Part shown: piece after piece, positions 41,877-50,145 of the stretch | Position numbering within the stretch: the stretch's first letter is position 1 | Layout: each line of letters starts with the position of its first letter | Assembly (NCBI GenBank): GCA_040879025.1 | Contig: JBBDLF010000012.1 | Coordinates: 62,001-126,000 of the forward strand | From: JBBDLF01 sp040879025 | GTDB taxonomy: Bacteria > Pseudomonadota > Gammaproteobacteria > Pseudomonadales > Pseudohongiellaceae | Reading direction: 5' to 3' | DNA length: 64,000 nt | Position numbers and translations under genes: made by a program | The notes under the pieces: generated by a model | The model's database searches: none | Seen by the model: the letters and a program-made list of their open reading frames with translations, nothing else | Told to the model about the DNA's origin: nothing

Positions 41877-42814
41877 TGAAAAATTCGCCGACAGTGACCA
41901 AAATTGCAGGAACCGGTCTTGGCCTCAGCGCCATAGTGCTGGTCCTGGTCGCGGTTTCCCTGTTCTCCACGCTGTCGGTGAATGCTGAAATCATTCATGA
42001 GGAAAAATCCCTGTACCGGGACATCGCCGTGGTACAGAACGGTCCCCGCCGCTGCATGGTCTTTAATATTCACATCGGTGACAGAAACCAGACCTGCGTG
42101 GATGTCGATGACCAGGAAAAACTGGTGTTTTCCTACACCCGCATGAGCTTTGCAGGGCTGCTGCTGAATCCGCAGCCGCGCCGGATTCTCGTCGCCGGAC
42201 TCGGTGGCGGCTCCATTCCGATGACATTGACCAAACTGTTTCCCGAGGCTGAAATCGATGTGGTGGAAGTGGACCAGGCGGTGGTTAAAGTGGCATTGGA
42301 ATACTTCTTTTTCGAAGAAAACGACAATATGGAAGTGCATGTCGCCGATGCCCGCCATTTCGTCAAGCGCGCCGGATTGGCGGGCGAGAAATACGATTAC
42401 ATCGTTCTGGATGCGTTTACGGGCGAATACATTCCGGAACACTTGCTTACTCGCGAGTTTCTGCAGGAAGTCCACGAAATAATGACACCTGACGCGGTTC
42501 TGGTGGCGAATACTTTTTCAACCAGCAGGTTTTACGATCATGAGTCCGTGACTTATCACAACGTATTTGGCGACTTCTTCAATTTCAAGCTGCCGACTTC
42601 CGGTAATCGAATAATTATTACCTGGCTGCACCCGCTGCCCGGTCGCGGCCAGTTGATGGCGCGTGCCAGGGAAGCGGCTGAGGCATTGAGACGTTTCGAC
42701 GTACCTGTCCTGGAGTATCCTGACCGGCTCTCCACCGCCGTCGACTGGGATGTAAGCCGGCGGGTATTGACCGATCAGTTTTCACCATCCAATCTGTTGC
42801 GTGATTTTCGTTGA
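41876..42814 (+). CDS. Spermidine-synthase-like soluble half
   Basis: A 312-residue protein. An N-terminal hydrophobic segment (GLGLSAIVLVLVAVSLFSTLSV) anchors it, then the Rossmann-like polyamine synthase domain: VAGLGGGSIPMTLTKLFP (nucleoside binding), IDVVEVDQAVVKVA with the aspartate/glutamate, VADARHFV, and YIVLDAFTGEYIPEHLLTREFL, equivalent to the catalytic aspartate loop. Aminopropyltransferases make spermidine from putrescine, but membrane-linked versions often have unknown substrates. GTG start overlaps the upstream stop as TAGTG. Confidence 0.82.
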   Translation: MKNSPTVTKIAGTGLGLSAIVLVLVAVSLFSTLSVNAEIIHEEKSLYRDIAVVQNGPRRCMVFNIHIGDRNQTCVDVDDQEKLVFSYTRMSFAGLLLNPQPRRILVAGLGGGSIPMTLTKLFPEAEIDVVEVDQAVVKVALEYFFFEENDNMEVHVADARHFVKRAGLAGEKYDYIVLDAFTGEYIPEHLLTREFLQEVHEIMTPDAVLVANTFSTSRFYDHESVTYHNVFGDFFNFKLPTSGNRIIITWLHPLPGRGQLMARAREAAEALRRFDVPVLEYPDRLSTAVDWDVSRRVLTDQFSPSNLLRDFR

Positions 42815-42844
42815 GTAGTACCCTGACAAACACCGGAGGCGGTT

Positions 42845-43675
42845 ATGAGATTGATAAAGCACTACCTGGCAGTCAGTCTGCTGATGTTTCTGACGACGGC
42901 CGCGGTTGCCGATGTGAGCATAGAGGCCGACGTCATCTACGGCCACAAGGACGGCATGGCGCTGATTTACGACGTTATCAAGCCGGAAAATCCCAACGGG
43001 GCGGCGATTATCTATATGGTGAGCGGCGGATGGTTTTCCCGCTGGACGGAACCGGAGAATCGTGTAGAAGTTTTCAGCGATATGCTGGAAGCCGGATTTA
43101 CCGTGATACCGGTGCATCACGGCAGTGCGCCGCGCTATTATGTACCCGAAGCCTACGCTGACGTCAGCCGCGCGGTTCGGCATATACGCCTGCACGCTGA
43201 TGATTACGGGATTGACCCTGAACGGCTGGGTGTGACCGGCGGCAGCGCCGGAGGACACCTTTCGTTGATGCTGGGTCTGGCGCCGGACACCGGTGACAGG
43301 GATAACACAGATCCGGTGATGCAGGTTGGCAATGAAATAGCCGCCGTGGTTGCCTATTATCCACCCGTTGATATCCGTGGCATGACCGGTCCGAGCGAGC
43401 GCTTTCCCGCCCTGAATTTTCCCGGCCACCAGGCAGAGCAGATTTCACCCATCCTGCATGTCGATAACTCCGATCCTCCCACTTTGCTCATCCATGGTGA
43501 TGCTGACGACCTGGTGGATATCAATCATTCCAAAATAATGTTCGAAGCATTGCAGACCGAAGGGGTCACCTCGGAATTCATAACCCTTCCGGGAGCCGGA
43601 CACGGTTTCCGGGGCGAGGACGCGCAGGCGGCCGCCGCAGCGAGGCTGGACTGGTTCAAGCGCCATCTGAACTGA
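42845..43675 (+). CDS. Exported alpha/beta hydrolase (BD-FAE/acetyl esterase-like)
   Basis: A 276-residue protein with a signal peptide (MRLIKHYLAVSLLMFLTTAAVA, cleaved before DVS). Catalytic features: MVSGGWFS oxyanion region, GGSAGGH nucleophile elbow (serine), HGDADDLV acid and GAGHGF histidine. It resembles the hydrolase at 15954 but is distinct. The ATG follows GGAGGCGG, a good ribosome site. It sits 30 bases after the spermidine-synthase-like gene and 44 bases before a UspE-type gene, so it may be co-transcribed. It probably acts on esters in the periplasm; the substrate is unknown. Confidence 0.87.
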   Translation: MRLIKHYLAVSLLMFLTTAAVADVSIEADVIYGHKDGMALIYDVIKPENPNGAAIIYMVSGGWFSRWTEPENRVEVFSDMLEAGFTVIPVHHGSAPRYYVPEAYADVSRAVRHIRLHADDYGIDPERLGVTGGSAGGHLSLMLGLAPDTGDRDNTDPVMQVGNEIAAVVAYYPPVDIRGMTGPSERFPALNFPGHQAEQISPILHVDNSDPPTLLIHGDADDLVDINHSKIMFEALQTEGVTSEFITLPGAGHGFRGEDAQAAAAARLDWFKRHLN

Positions 43676-43719
43676 GGGGGCAGAGGGCTCAGCCAAATGG
43701 TGCGGGGCGGGAGAATGGC

Positions 43720-44619
43720 ATGTTTGAAATAAACCGGGTGCTGGTTATTATCGAAGCGGGAAGGGAGGAGCAGCCTGCACTGACCAAGGCGTTGCAGATG
43801 GCGGAATGCGCCGGGGCCGAACTGGAGCTGATGACAAGTGATTTCAACAGCTATCTTGAAGACGGCTTTTACTTTGATCCGGTGCAGGCACGTGACTTGC
43901 GCCGCCGACACGGGGAAGACCAACTCGCGGAACTGGAAACCCTGGCCGCTCCCCTGCGTGAGCAGGGGCTCGAGGTTTCCTGCGTTACCGCCTGGGGCAA
44001 TCCTCCGTACGAACAGATTGTCGACCGCGTAAACACCTGGAAACCCGATCTCGTCGTCAAAAGCACCCGCCATCATAACCGGCTGGTGAGCCGTTTTCTT
44101 GCCAATGAGGACTGGGAGCTGATTCGCTATTGCCCGTCTCCACTATTGCTTGTCAAGGACAGGGAATGGGCGACCGTGCCGGTATTCGTCGCCGCGGTTG
44201 ATCCGGGACACCAAAACGAAAAACCCGCCGGGCTTGACCACAAACTGATCGCCACCGGCAGGTCGCTGGCTCGTCTGGTGAAAGGGGAACTGCATTTGTA
44301 TCATTCCAGCCATCTCGTGCCGCTGTCAGGGCTTTACCCGGTCAAGAGCAATCAACAAATGGAATTGCAGGACCTGGTGGCGTTGGCGAAAGAATATGAT
44401 TTGTCCAAGGATCGTTGCCATCTTTCCGACGCTGAGATCGGCGATTCCCTCCCCGCCCTGGTGGATGAATTACAGGTCAGCGCGGTGCTTATGGGCGCGG
44501 TTTCCCGCTCCCATCTTGACCGGCTGTTGATCGGCAATACAGCAGAGAAGGTGCTCGACAGGCTGGACTGTGACGTGCTGGTGGTCAAACCGGAACCGGT
44601 TTCCACCTTGTCACGCTGA
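43720..44619 (+). CDS. UspE-type tandem universal stress protein
   Basis: A 299-residue protein with two Usp domains. The first opens INRVLVIIEAGREEQPAL; the second contains VPVFVAAVDPGH and ends with LMGAVSRSHLDRLLIGNTAEKVLDRLDCDVLVVKPE. Domain 1 has VVKSTRHHN and SPLLLVKD at its end. Usp proteins are ATP-binding or non-binding stress effectors; UspE is membrane-stress and motility-linked in E. coli. The final G-x-x-G pattern in the second domain is degenerate (GAVS), so ATP binding is uncertain. Together with the Usp genes at 46819, 51005 and 51891 it makes four Usp genes in 10 kb. Confidence 0.88.
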   Translation: MFEINRVLVIIEAGREEQPALTKALQMAECAGAELELMTSDFNSYLEDGFYFDPVQARDLRRRHGEDQLAELETLAAPLREQGLEVSCVTAWGNPPYEQIVDRVNTWKPDLVVKSTRHHNRLVSRFLANEDWELIRYCPSPLLLVKDREWATVPVFVAAVDPGHQNEKPAGLDHKLIATGRSLARLVKGELHLYHSSHLVPLSGLYPVKSNQQMELQDLVALAKEYDLSKDRCHLSDAEIGDSLPALVDELQVSAVLMGAVSRSHLDRLLIGNTAEKVLDRLDCDVLVVKPEPVSTLSR

Positions 44620-44645
44620 TGGGCCCCGCAGCCATCTCTTGCAAA

Positions 44646-44709
44646 ATGGCCGACAAACCCTAATAATGGCCGTTAAATAGGTTTTTGGCGAGAAAAAATG
44701 GCCAATAAA
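44646..44709. repeat. Three direct ATGGCC repeats at the Fic start
   Basis: ATGGCCGACAAACC (44646), ATGGCCGTTAAATA (44666) and ATGGCCAATAAAAA (44698) share ATGGCC followed four bases on by AAA. The third contains the fic start codon. Spacing is 20 and 32 bases. They may form an operator for the enzyme's own N-terminal helix-turn-helix or another regulator. Confidence 0.45.
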
Positions 44710-45684
44710 AACGACAGGAACCGGGTTCTGATTTATTTGAAGTCAGAAGAATCCCCCCTGTCTCTCGATGAGATCCGACAGGATGCCGCACCCGGGGTAC
44801 CCGAGAGAACCCTGAGGCGCTGGCTCACCGACTGGGTTGAAAGTGGTGTGCTGCTACGCACCGGCGTGCGGCGCTCGACCCGCTACGTATCCGCTCCTGC
44901 GAAACCGGCCTCGCCCGGCTTTCTGGAAACCATAAAGGAAGAACACCACAGCACGGTATTGAAGCAGCTGCGCGATCTCTGGACCCATACCTCCACGGCT
45001 TTGGAAGGAAACACCCTGAGTCTCGGCGATACGCATTTTATTCTGGAGGAAGGACTTACAGTCTCAGGGAAGCCGCTCAAGGATCACGAGGAAGTGGTCG
45101 GGCACGCCCGAGCCATTGAGCTTGTCTACGGTGTACTGGGTACACACATCACTGAAGAGTTCATTTTTGATCTGCACAAAGCCGTACAAACCGAGAGGGT
45201 CATCGACATCTGCAAACCCTGCGGAGCCTGGAAAAACGAAGCCAATGGTACCTACGTGGTAACGAACGATAACCAACAGACTTACATCGAGTATGCACTA
45301 CCCCGGGAAGTACCCCGGCTCATGAAGGAAATAATAGAAGCGATAAACGCCGTCAGGAGTCTCACTGTTGCCGACGCGGCGGCCTGCTACGCGAAGATTC
45401 ATGCAGGCATTGTGCATGTTCATCCGTTTTGGGACGGAAACGGCCGCGTGGCGCGACTGTTGGCGAATATTCCGTTGCTGAAAAACAGTTTGCCTCCCCT
45501 GGTGATCTTCCCGGAAAAGAGGCGACAGTACATCGAGTTACTGGCCGCGTACGAAATTGGTTCCGGCCGGTTGACCGGAGACACGGGGGTTTGGCCCAGA
45601 GAAGAATTGTTAGAGCAGTTCACCACATTTTGTGAAGATCAGTACCGGGCAACCCGCGAACTACTTGAAAGGTACATGTTTTAA
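44698..45684 (+). CDS. Fic domain AMP-transferase with N-terminal winged helix and inhibitory motif
   Basis: A 328-residue protein. An N-terminal winged-helix-like segment (about residues 1-65, with LDEIRQDAAPGVPERTLRRW) is followed by the Fic fold. The active site HPFWDGNGRVAR lies at 242-253 with intact histidine. An inhibitory motif S-x-x-x-E-G (S99 to G104, STALEG) precedes it, placing the protein in the self-inhibited class whose glutamate blocks the ATP site until relieved. Fic enzymes transfer AMP to a hydroxyl side chain. No separate antitoxin is adjacent, consistent with the built-in inhibitor. ATG overlaps a direct repeat array upstream. Target unknown. Confidence 0.9.
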   Translation: MANKNDRNRVLIYLKSEESPLSLDEIRQDAAPGVPERTLRRWLTDWVESGVLLRTGVRRSTRYVSAPAKPASPGFLETIKEEHHSTVLKQLRDLWTHTSTALEGNTLSLGDTHFILEEGLTVSGKPLKDHEEVVGHARAIELVYGVLGTHITEEFIFDLHKAVQTERVIDICKPCGAWKNEANGTYVVTNDNQQTYIEYALPREVPRLMKEIIEAINAVRSLTVADAAACYAKIHAGIVHVHPFWDGNGRVARLLANIPLLKNSLPPLVIFPEKRRQYIELLAAYEIGSGRLTGDTGVWPREELLEQFTTFCEDQYRATRELLERYMF

Positions 45685-45783
45685 GCCATTGTCGGCACCA
45701 TGAAAACATTGTTTCCAAACAGTCTTGTCTCCCCCCTGTATTCAAGGGTAAAGTGGTGAGGAATGTCCCTGGAGGTCATTGCC

Positions 45784-46713
45784 GTGAAACGCCTGTCGAT
45801 TGTGGCGATACTTTTAGCACTTGCGACAAGCGCGAGTGCCGGTGAAGAGCTGGAAAACGCTATACCAGTGGATCTCGCCAGAGCGTTACTCGATCTACCC
45901 TCTACGGGAGAGCTTCACTTCTATTCGATAGAGCCCGAGGGGTTTCCGGAATTCACCGTGCCTCCAGGGTTTGAGCTTTTAGGCGGTATGTTGCTGCCGA
46001 ATTTCTCCCGAGTCGCACTGCGCACCGAAATGACCCCGACCGAGGGAATGGCCACGCTTACAGCATCGCTCCAGAGCGATGGATACCTGCTGGTCCCTGT
46101 GCGGCCACCAAGAGCGCGCGGGTTCATCGCTGCCAACTCTTTCCCCACACCGTCCAATGTTTGCCACGATGAACGAGGCAGCATCCAGATTCGCGCGCTC
46201 GTGCGCGGCGAGGCGCATTATTTCTCTTTGACAGGTAGTTCGGCGGAGGACACATCAGGCGCAACCTGTGTGGAAATCGTAGCGCAACGCCAACAGTTCA
46301 TCGATTCCGTGGCCCCCACAGAATCTTCCGGGATCAGGGGCTATTTGCCCAGACTGACGATTCCTGAGGAGCAGAACGCTGAGTACATCGGGTTCCAGCC
46401 TCCCAGCAGATTTTCCGGCACGGACACTGGCTACGTAGTCTCCAGCGTAATCAGATCGGAACTCGACACAAAGATAATCTACCAACATTTTGCTGAACAG
46501 CTACGGTCTCAACAATGGACCCAGGGACAGGAACTCACTGGCTCAAACTTCCACCAGGGCGAATGGCAGTTCATTAACGAGGACGACCAACTTATTTCCG
46601 GTGCGCTACATGTCGAACAGCAAGATCAGGACAACGTCTCTCTACGGTTCACCGTCTCCACCACAAGAGACTACTATATCCAGAGGCCGGGCGTTCCAAT
46701 CAGAATACAATAG
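45784..46713 (+). CDS. Hypothetical exported protein
   Basis: A 309-residue protein with a signal peptide (VKRLSIVAILLALATSASA, cleaved before GEE). No family is recognised. The mature part is mixed, with two related-looking blocks: an N-terminal portion ending SLQSDGYLLVPVR and a C-terminal portion IYQHFAEQLRSQQWTQGQELT, plus two cysteines. The GTG at 45784 is chosen because the signal peptide follows directly and GGAGG is nine bases upstream; an ATG at 45763 has no usable site. Codon use is a little more AT-rich than the neighbours. It may be transcribed with fic, 99 bases upstream. Confidence 0.7.
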   Translation: MKRLSIVAILLALATSASAGEELENAIPVDLARALLDLPSTGELHFYSIEPEGFPEFTVPPGFELLGGMLLPNFSRVALRTEMTPTEGMATLTASLQSDGYLLVPVRPPRARGFIAANSFPTPSNVCHDERGSIQIRALVRGEAHYFSLTGSSAEDTSGATCVEIVAQRQQFIDSVAPTESSGIRGYLPRLTIPEEQNAEYIGFQPPSRFSGTDTGYVVSSVIRSELDTKIIYQHFAEQLRSQQWTQGQELTGSNFHQGEWQFINEDDQLISGALHVEQQDQDNVSLRFTVSTTRDYYIQRPGVPIRIQ

Positions 46714-46818
46714 TCCCGCTCTGTGGGCGACCTGGGTGTTGTCGGATGGGAACTCCGGCTGCGGCGGGATGGGGGACCGATACACTTTTAAGAACGACCG
46801 ATTTTCCCTGGGTGTTTT

Positions 46819-47259
46819 TCAGTCTTTGCCGACTATGACGGTCAACACATCGCAGGCGGCGCCGTGCAATACCTTGTTGGCGGTGGAGCCCAGCAGGATC
46901 TTCCAGCCTGAATGGCCATGACTGCCGATAACGATGACATCAGCATTCTGCTCACTGGCCAGGTTGCGAATCTCGGTAGAGGGGGCGCCAAGCAAGGCGA
47001 ATTGCTGCGATGGCGGAACACCGATCTTTTTCCCGATATCAGTCAGACGTTGAGTGGCGATGTTCATCGCTTCCTGCTGCAATTCGTTGATATTGATGGC
47101 ATAGGCGTCCATGCTGTAAGCGGCCGCGACCGGTTCCACAACATGGACCAGGCTCAGTTTGCCGGCGTCTCCGTCGGCGAGTTTGACGGCCCGGTCCATA
47201 ACCCACTTTGAATCCTCGGAAAGATCAATCGCTACGATAATCTTGTTGTACATGCTCAT
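46819..47259 (-). CDS. Universal stress protein, single domain, ATP-binding type
   Basis: A 146-residue Usp protein. The opening NKIIVAIDLSEDSKWVMDRA and the ATP loop GSHGHSGWKILLGSTANKVL (G-2x-G-9x-G-S) are intact, so it should bind ATP, like UspA/UspF-type proteins. The ATG at 47259 has GGGAG seven bases upstream. It belongs to the stress cluster and lies 140 bases downstream of the cardiolipin synthase gene on the same strand; it is convergent with the hypothetical exported-protein gene (105 bases apart). Its exact client is unknown. Confidence 0.9.
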   Translation of the reverse strand: MSMYNKIIVAIDLSEDSKWVMDRAVKLADGDAGKLSLVHVVEPVAAAYSMDAYAININELQQEAMNIATQRLTDIGKKIGVPPSQQFALLGAPSTEIRNLASEQNADVIVIGSHGHSGWKILLGSTANKVLHGAACDVLTVIVGKD

Positions 47260-47399
47260 TCTGGTTCTCCCGCCCCGTGTGACTGTGGTCAGGCCTGGCG
47301 GCATTGCTTACCTGACCAGCCCCACCTCATGGTATTTGATCGTGGTTGGGGAGTAAACAATTTGACATGCATCAATAATCCCCTGCCGATTGCTTAGCG

Positions 47400-48815
47400 T
47401 TACAGATAGGGACTGAACAGCCATGCCAGGGCATCGCGAAAACGAACCCAGAATGGCCGCGCCAGCATCTGTTCCCGAGAAATTTCATTCGCGGCCAGCA
47501 ATTTGACTTTGAAGTAGTCAGCGAGCCTGGAGTTCAGGTCGTGGTCAAACACTTCAACGCCCAATTCAAAATTCAGACGCAGGCTCCGCGGATCCAGGTT
47601 AGCCGATCCCACCAGAGAATAATTGTCATCAATGATCAGGGCCTTGGTATGGATAAACGGACCGGGTTGCAGAAACACCCGGATACCCTTTTCCATCACG
47701 TGCAACAGCATGTTCTGGGTGGCCCACTGGGCGAGATAGATATTGCCGCGCACAGGGAGAAGTATCTTCATATCGACGCCGCGAAGCTGGGCTGCCATGA
47801 TAGCGCCGATCAAATCCTGCCCGGGAAGAAAATAGGGCGTCATGATCCAGACTCGCTTAGTGGCCGTGGAAATTGTGCCGACCATCAGGTCGTTGAGCTT
47901 GTCCATGTCCTCGTTGGGACCGTCCAGCACCAGACGCGTCCATATCCGCGCATCCCTGCGGTTTTCAATCGCAGGCTCGAACGACACCTCGTTCCGGCGC
48001 CCCTGGCAATGGTACCAATCTATGAGAAAGGCACGTTCCAGATCATCCACAATTTTGCCACGAAAGCGAAAGTGCAGGTCGGTAACCCGGTGCTTGTTCG
48101 CGTCGTTCGCGTACAGATGGCGATCACCAATGTTCTGCCCCCCGGTAAACGCCAGTTCACTGTCAACCAGGAGAATCTTGCGGTGATTACGCATGTTGAT
48201 ATGCAGGGCGGGGGGGATCAGTCTGATTGGATTGAAACGGGAAAAATCAAGTCCGGCCTTGTTGATTTTGCGGCCGATCCGTCGTTTCGGAAAGGTCATG
48301 AACTCGCCCAGCCCATCGACGATGATGCGAACGTCGACGCCACGGTTTCGCGCTGAACTGAGCGCGCTGATAAAGGTCCAGCCGGTGAAATCATTGTCGA
48401 GAATGTAGGTGGACAAGTAGACTTTTCTGGTGGCCGAATTAATCGCCTCGAGCATCGCCGGGTAGAGTTCCTCGCCGTTTTCAAGCATGGTGATTTCATC
48501 ACACGAGTACAAGCCCTTTCCCGTGATGCGCTCGCCAATCAACGACATTGGTCGCAGTTGTACGCCTTCGGGTTCGCGTATCGAACGCGTGGGGTCGGCC
48601 GACAGCTTGGCAAGGTAAGTTCTATTGGCGTGGACATGCAGCCTGTTGATTCCGAAGATCACGTAAATTACCGGTCCGGCAAGCGGCAGAAACAGACAGA
48701 AGGCCACCCAGCCGAAGGCGGCCCTTGAATCGCGCTTGGTCATCAGAGCATGGGAAGCTGCCAGCAAGCCGCAAAACGCCGCCAGCGCAGACACGATTAT
48801 CGCGTTAATCATCAT
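47400..48815 (-). CDS. Cardiolipin synthase, phospholipase D type
   Basis: A 471-residue enzyme with two N-terminal membrane helices (residues 3-20 and 33-55, with PLAGPVIYVIFG), followed by two catalytic HKD motifs, HRKILLVD at 211-218 and HTKALIID at 389-396, each followed by a glycine-rich FTGGQNIG or LVGSANLD segment. It joins two phosphatidylglycerols, or phosphatidylglycerol with another lipid, to make cardiolipin. Length and the two membrane segments match ClsA-type enzymes. The preceding EEP-type gene (gap 27 bases) probably belongs to the same transcript, an arrangement resembling E. coli ybhP-clsB. Confidence 0.9.
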   Translation of the reverse strand: MMINAIIVSALAAFCGLLAASHALMTKRDSRAAFGWVAFCLFLPLAGPVIYVIFGINRLHVHANRTYLAKLSADPTRSIREPEGVQLRPMSLIGERITGKGLYSCDEITMLENGEELYPAMLEAINSATRKVYLSTYILDNDFTGWTFISALSSARNRGVDVRIIVDGLGEFMTFPKRRIGRKINKAGLDFSRFNPIRLIPPALHINMRNHRKILLVDSELAFTGGQNIGDRHLYANDANKHRVTDLHFRFRGKIVDDLERAFLIDWYHCQGRRNEVSFEPAIENRRDARIWTRLVLDGPNEDMDKLNDLMVGTISTATKRVWIMTPYFLPGQDLIGAIMAAQLRGVDMKILLPVRGNIYLAQWATQNMLLHVMEKGIRVFLQPGPFIHTKALIIDDNYSLVGSANLDPRSLRLNFELGVEVFDHDLNSRLADYFKVKLLAANEISREQMLARPFWVRFRDALAWLFSPYL

Positions 48816-48842
48816 TGTTTCCCGGTGGATTCAGCATTCAGG

Positions 48843-49583
48843 TCAGGATTGCAGGCTCACCTCTGCCAGTAAAGCACAATGGTCGGAAACCGAGCGCCAC
48901 TCCGGCCCGGTCATGGTGGAACACTGTCTTACCTTGAAGCCGCGCACATAGATGCGGTCCATGGCCAACATCGGTCGCAGCGCCGGATAGGTTTTTGCGA
49001 CAGAACGGTTGTGGGCCTGATGCGCCTCTTCCAGGTCAAGGTTCCTCATTAACCGGTGGTGGCAGTGTCGGCGCCAGTCGTTAAAATCACCGGCGATAAT
49101 CAGCGGTGCCGATTTGGGTATATGGTTGTGAACATAATCAATCAACCGACTAATCTGCAGGCGTCTCTCGCCTTCGAACAACCCCAAATGGACACACATC
49201 AGGTGAACGTCTTCACTGGTGGCGCCGTGGAGTATACCCCGCTGCGACATCGTCATGCAGGTGACATCAAGATTGTGCCAGTTCTTGAACGGCGCCTCGC
49301 TCAGAATGGCGTTTCCGTGGTGGCCGTGCTGGTAAATGGCGTTTTTGCCATAGGCATGGTGGCTCCAGACGGTATCGGCCAGGAACTCAAGCTGGCTGCC
49401 GCCCTGCGGCCAACCTGCCACACGCCGGTGAAAACGCGTATTTTCCCCGACAACCTCCTGCAAAAACACGATATTTGCACTACTGTTTCGCAGGCAGCGG
49501 CGGATGTTTTCCAGTGTAAATCGCCGGTTGCCCATGGAAAAGCCTTTGTGTATGTTGAGGGTGAGAATGCTGTAACTCGACAT
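48843..49583 (-). CDS. Endonuclease/exonuclease/phosphatase family protein (YbhP-like)
   Basis: A roughly 246-residue member of the EEP fold. Motifs: LTLNIHKGF at the start, FLQEVVGENT with the metal glutamate, IIAGDFNDWR, and SVSDHCALLAEV with the terminal D-H pair. The start is uncertain: the ATG at 49583 sits directly before the domain, while an ATG at 49640 would add 19 residues and has no ribosome site. It lies upstream of the PLD-type cardiolipin synthase gene on the same strand, as in YbhP-type pairs, so a lipid phosphate substrate is plausible rather than DNA. Confidence 0.85.
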   Translation of the reverse strand: MSSYSILTLNIHKGFSMGNRRFTLENIRRCLRNSSANIVFLQEVVGENTRFHRRVAGWPQGGSQLEFLADTVWSHHAYGKNAIYQHGHHGNAILSEAPFKNWHNLDVTCMTMSQRGILHGATSEDVHLMCVHLGLFEGERRLQISRLIDYVHNHIPKSAPLIIAGDFNDWRRHCHHRLMRNLDLEEAHQAHNRSVAKTYPALRPMLAMDRIYVRGFKVRQCSTMTGPEWRSVSDHCALLAEVSLQS

Positions 49584-49755
49584 CACCTCGGGCCCGGCTG
49601 GCGACTGTTCAATCGCAAATTCCTTAAAATTAGTGGACATCAGGGTTTATAATAGGGGGCTCACCACTTTTAATCCAGAGAGTCCGGCACGTTCCCGCCG
49701 GGCAATCCCGGACGGCTATCAGTTCGCACAGCGCAAGCGCGGCGAAGGAGAATCC

Positions 49756-50097
49756 ATGAATCTTGACACCGTAAAAGCTGAACTGCTTGAGAAGAAAGCG
49801 GAAATTGAGGCGCGCGTGGAGCGAACACACAAACACATTTACCAAAAGGATGAACCGGTAAGCGCCAATTTCAACGAGCAGATCAAGCAGATGGAGAACG
49901 ACCAGCTGGTCCGCGCTCTGGAACTGGAGGGGTTGCAGGAACTGCGCCAGATTCGTCATGCGCTCGAACGTATCGAAAGCGGAGACTACCTGCAGTGTAC
50001 CGTTTGCGGCGGTGATATCGCCCAAGCAAGGCTGAAGGCCATCCCCTACGCAGACAAGTGCATTGTCTGCGCCAGCGCCAGGAACACGTCACGGTAG
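49756..50097 (+). CDS. TraR/DksA family zinc-finger protein
   Basis: A 113-residue protein with a coiled-coil first half (MNLDTVKAELLEKKAEIEA...) and a four-cysteine zinc finger, CTVC at 81-84 and CIVC at 102-105. Between them the chain has AQARLKAIPYADK, a pattern of YbiI/YocK-type DksA relatives. It should bind RNA polymerase or act as a stress-regulated factor. ATG follows AAGGAG by five to six bases. It is divergent from the EEP gene and convergent with the K+ channel gene, inside the stress block, which supports a stress role. The paralogue at 17527 shares the arrangement but low overall similarity. Confidence 0.86.
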   Translation: MNLDTVKAELLEKKAEIEARVERTHKHIYQKDEPVSANFNEQIKQMENDQLVRALELEGLQELRQIRHALERIESGDYLQCTVCGGDIAQARLKAIPYADKCIVCASARNTSR

Positions 50098-50145
50098 CTT
50101 GCAAGGAGTCATCGTCGGAAACCGTACTTTCCAATTCAGGCCAAT

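Noticed and set aside
47541..48356. 271-residue plus-strand frame opposite the cardiolipin synthase
   Set aside because: Shadow; both HKD motifs are on the other strand.
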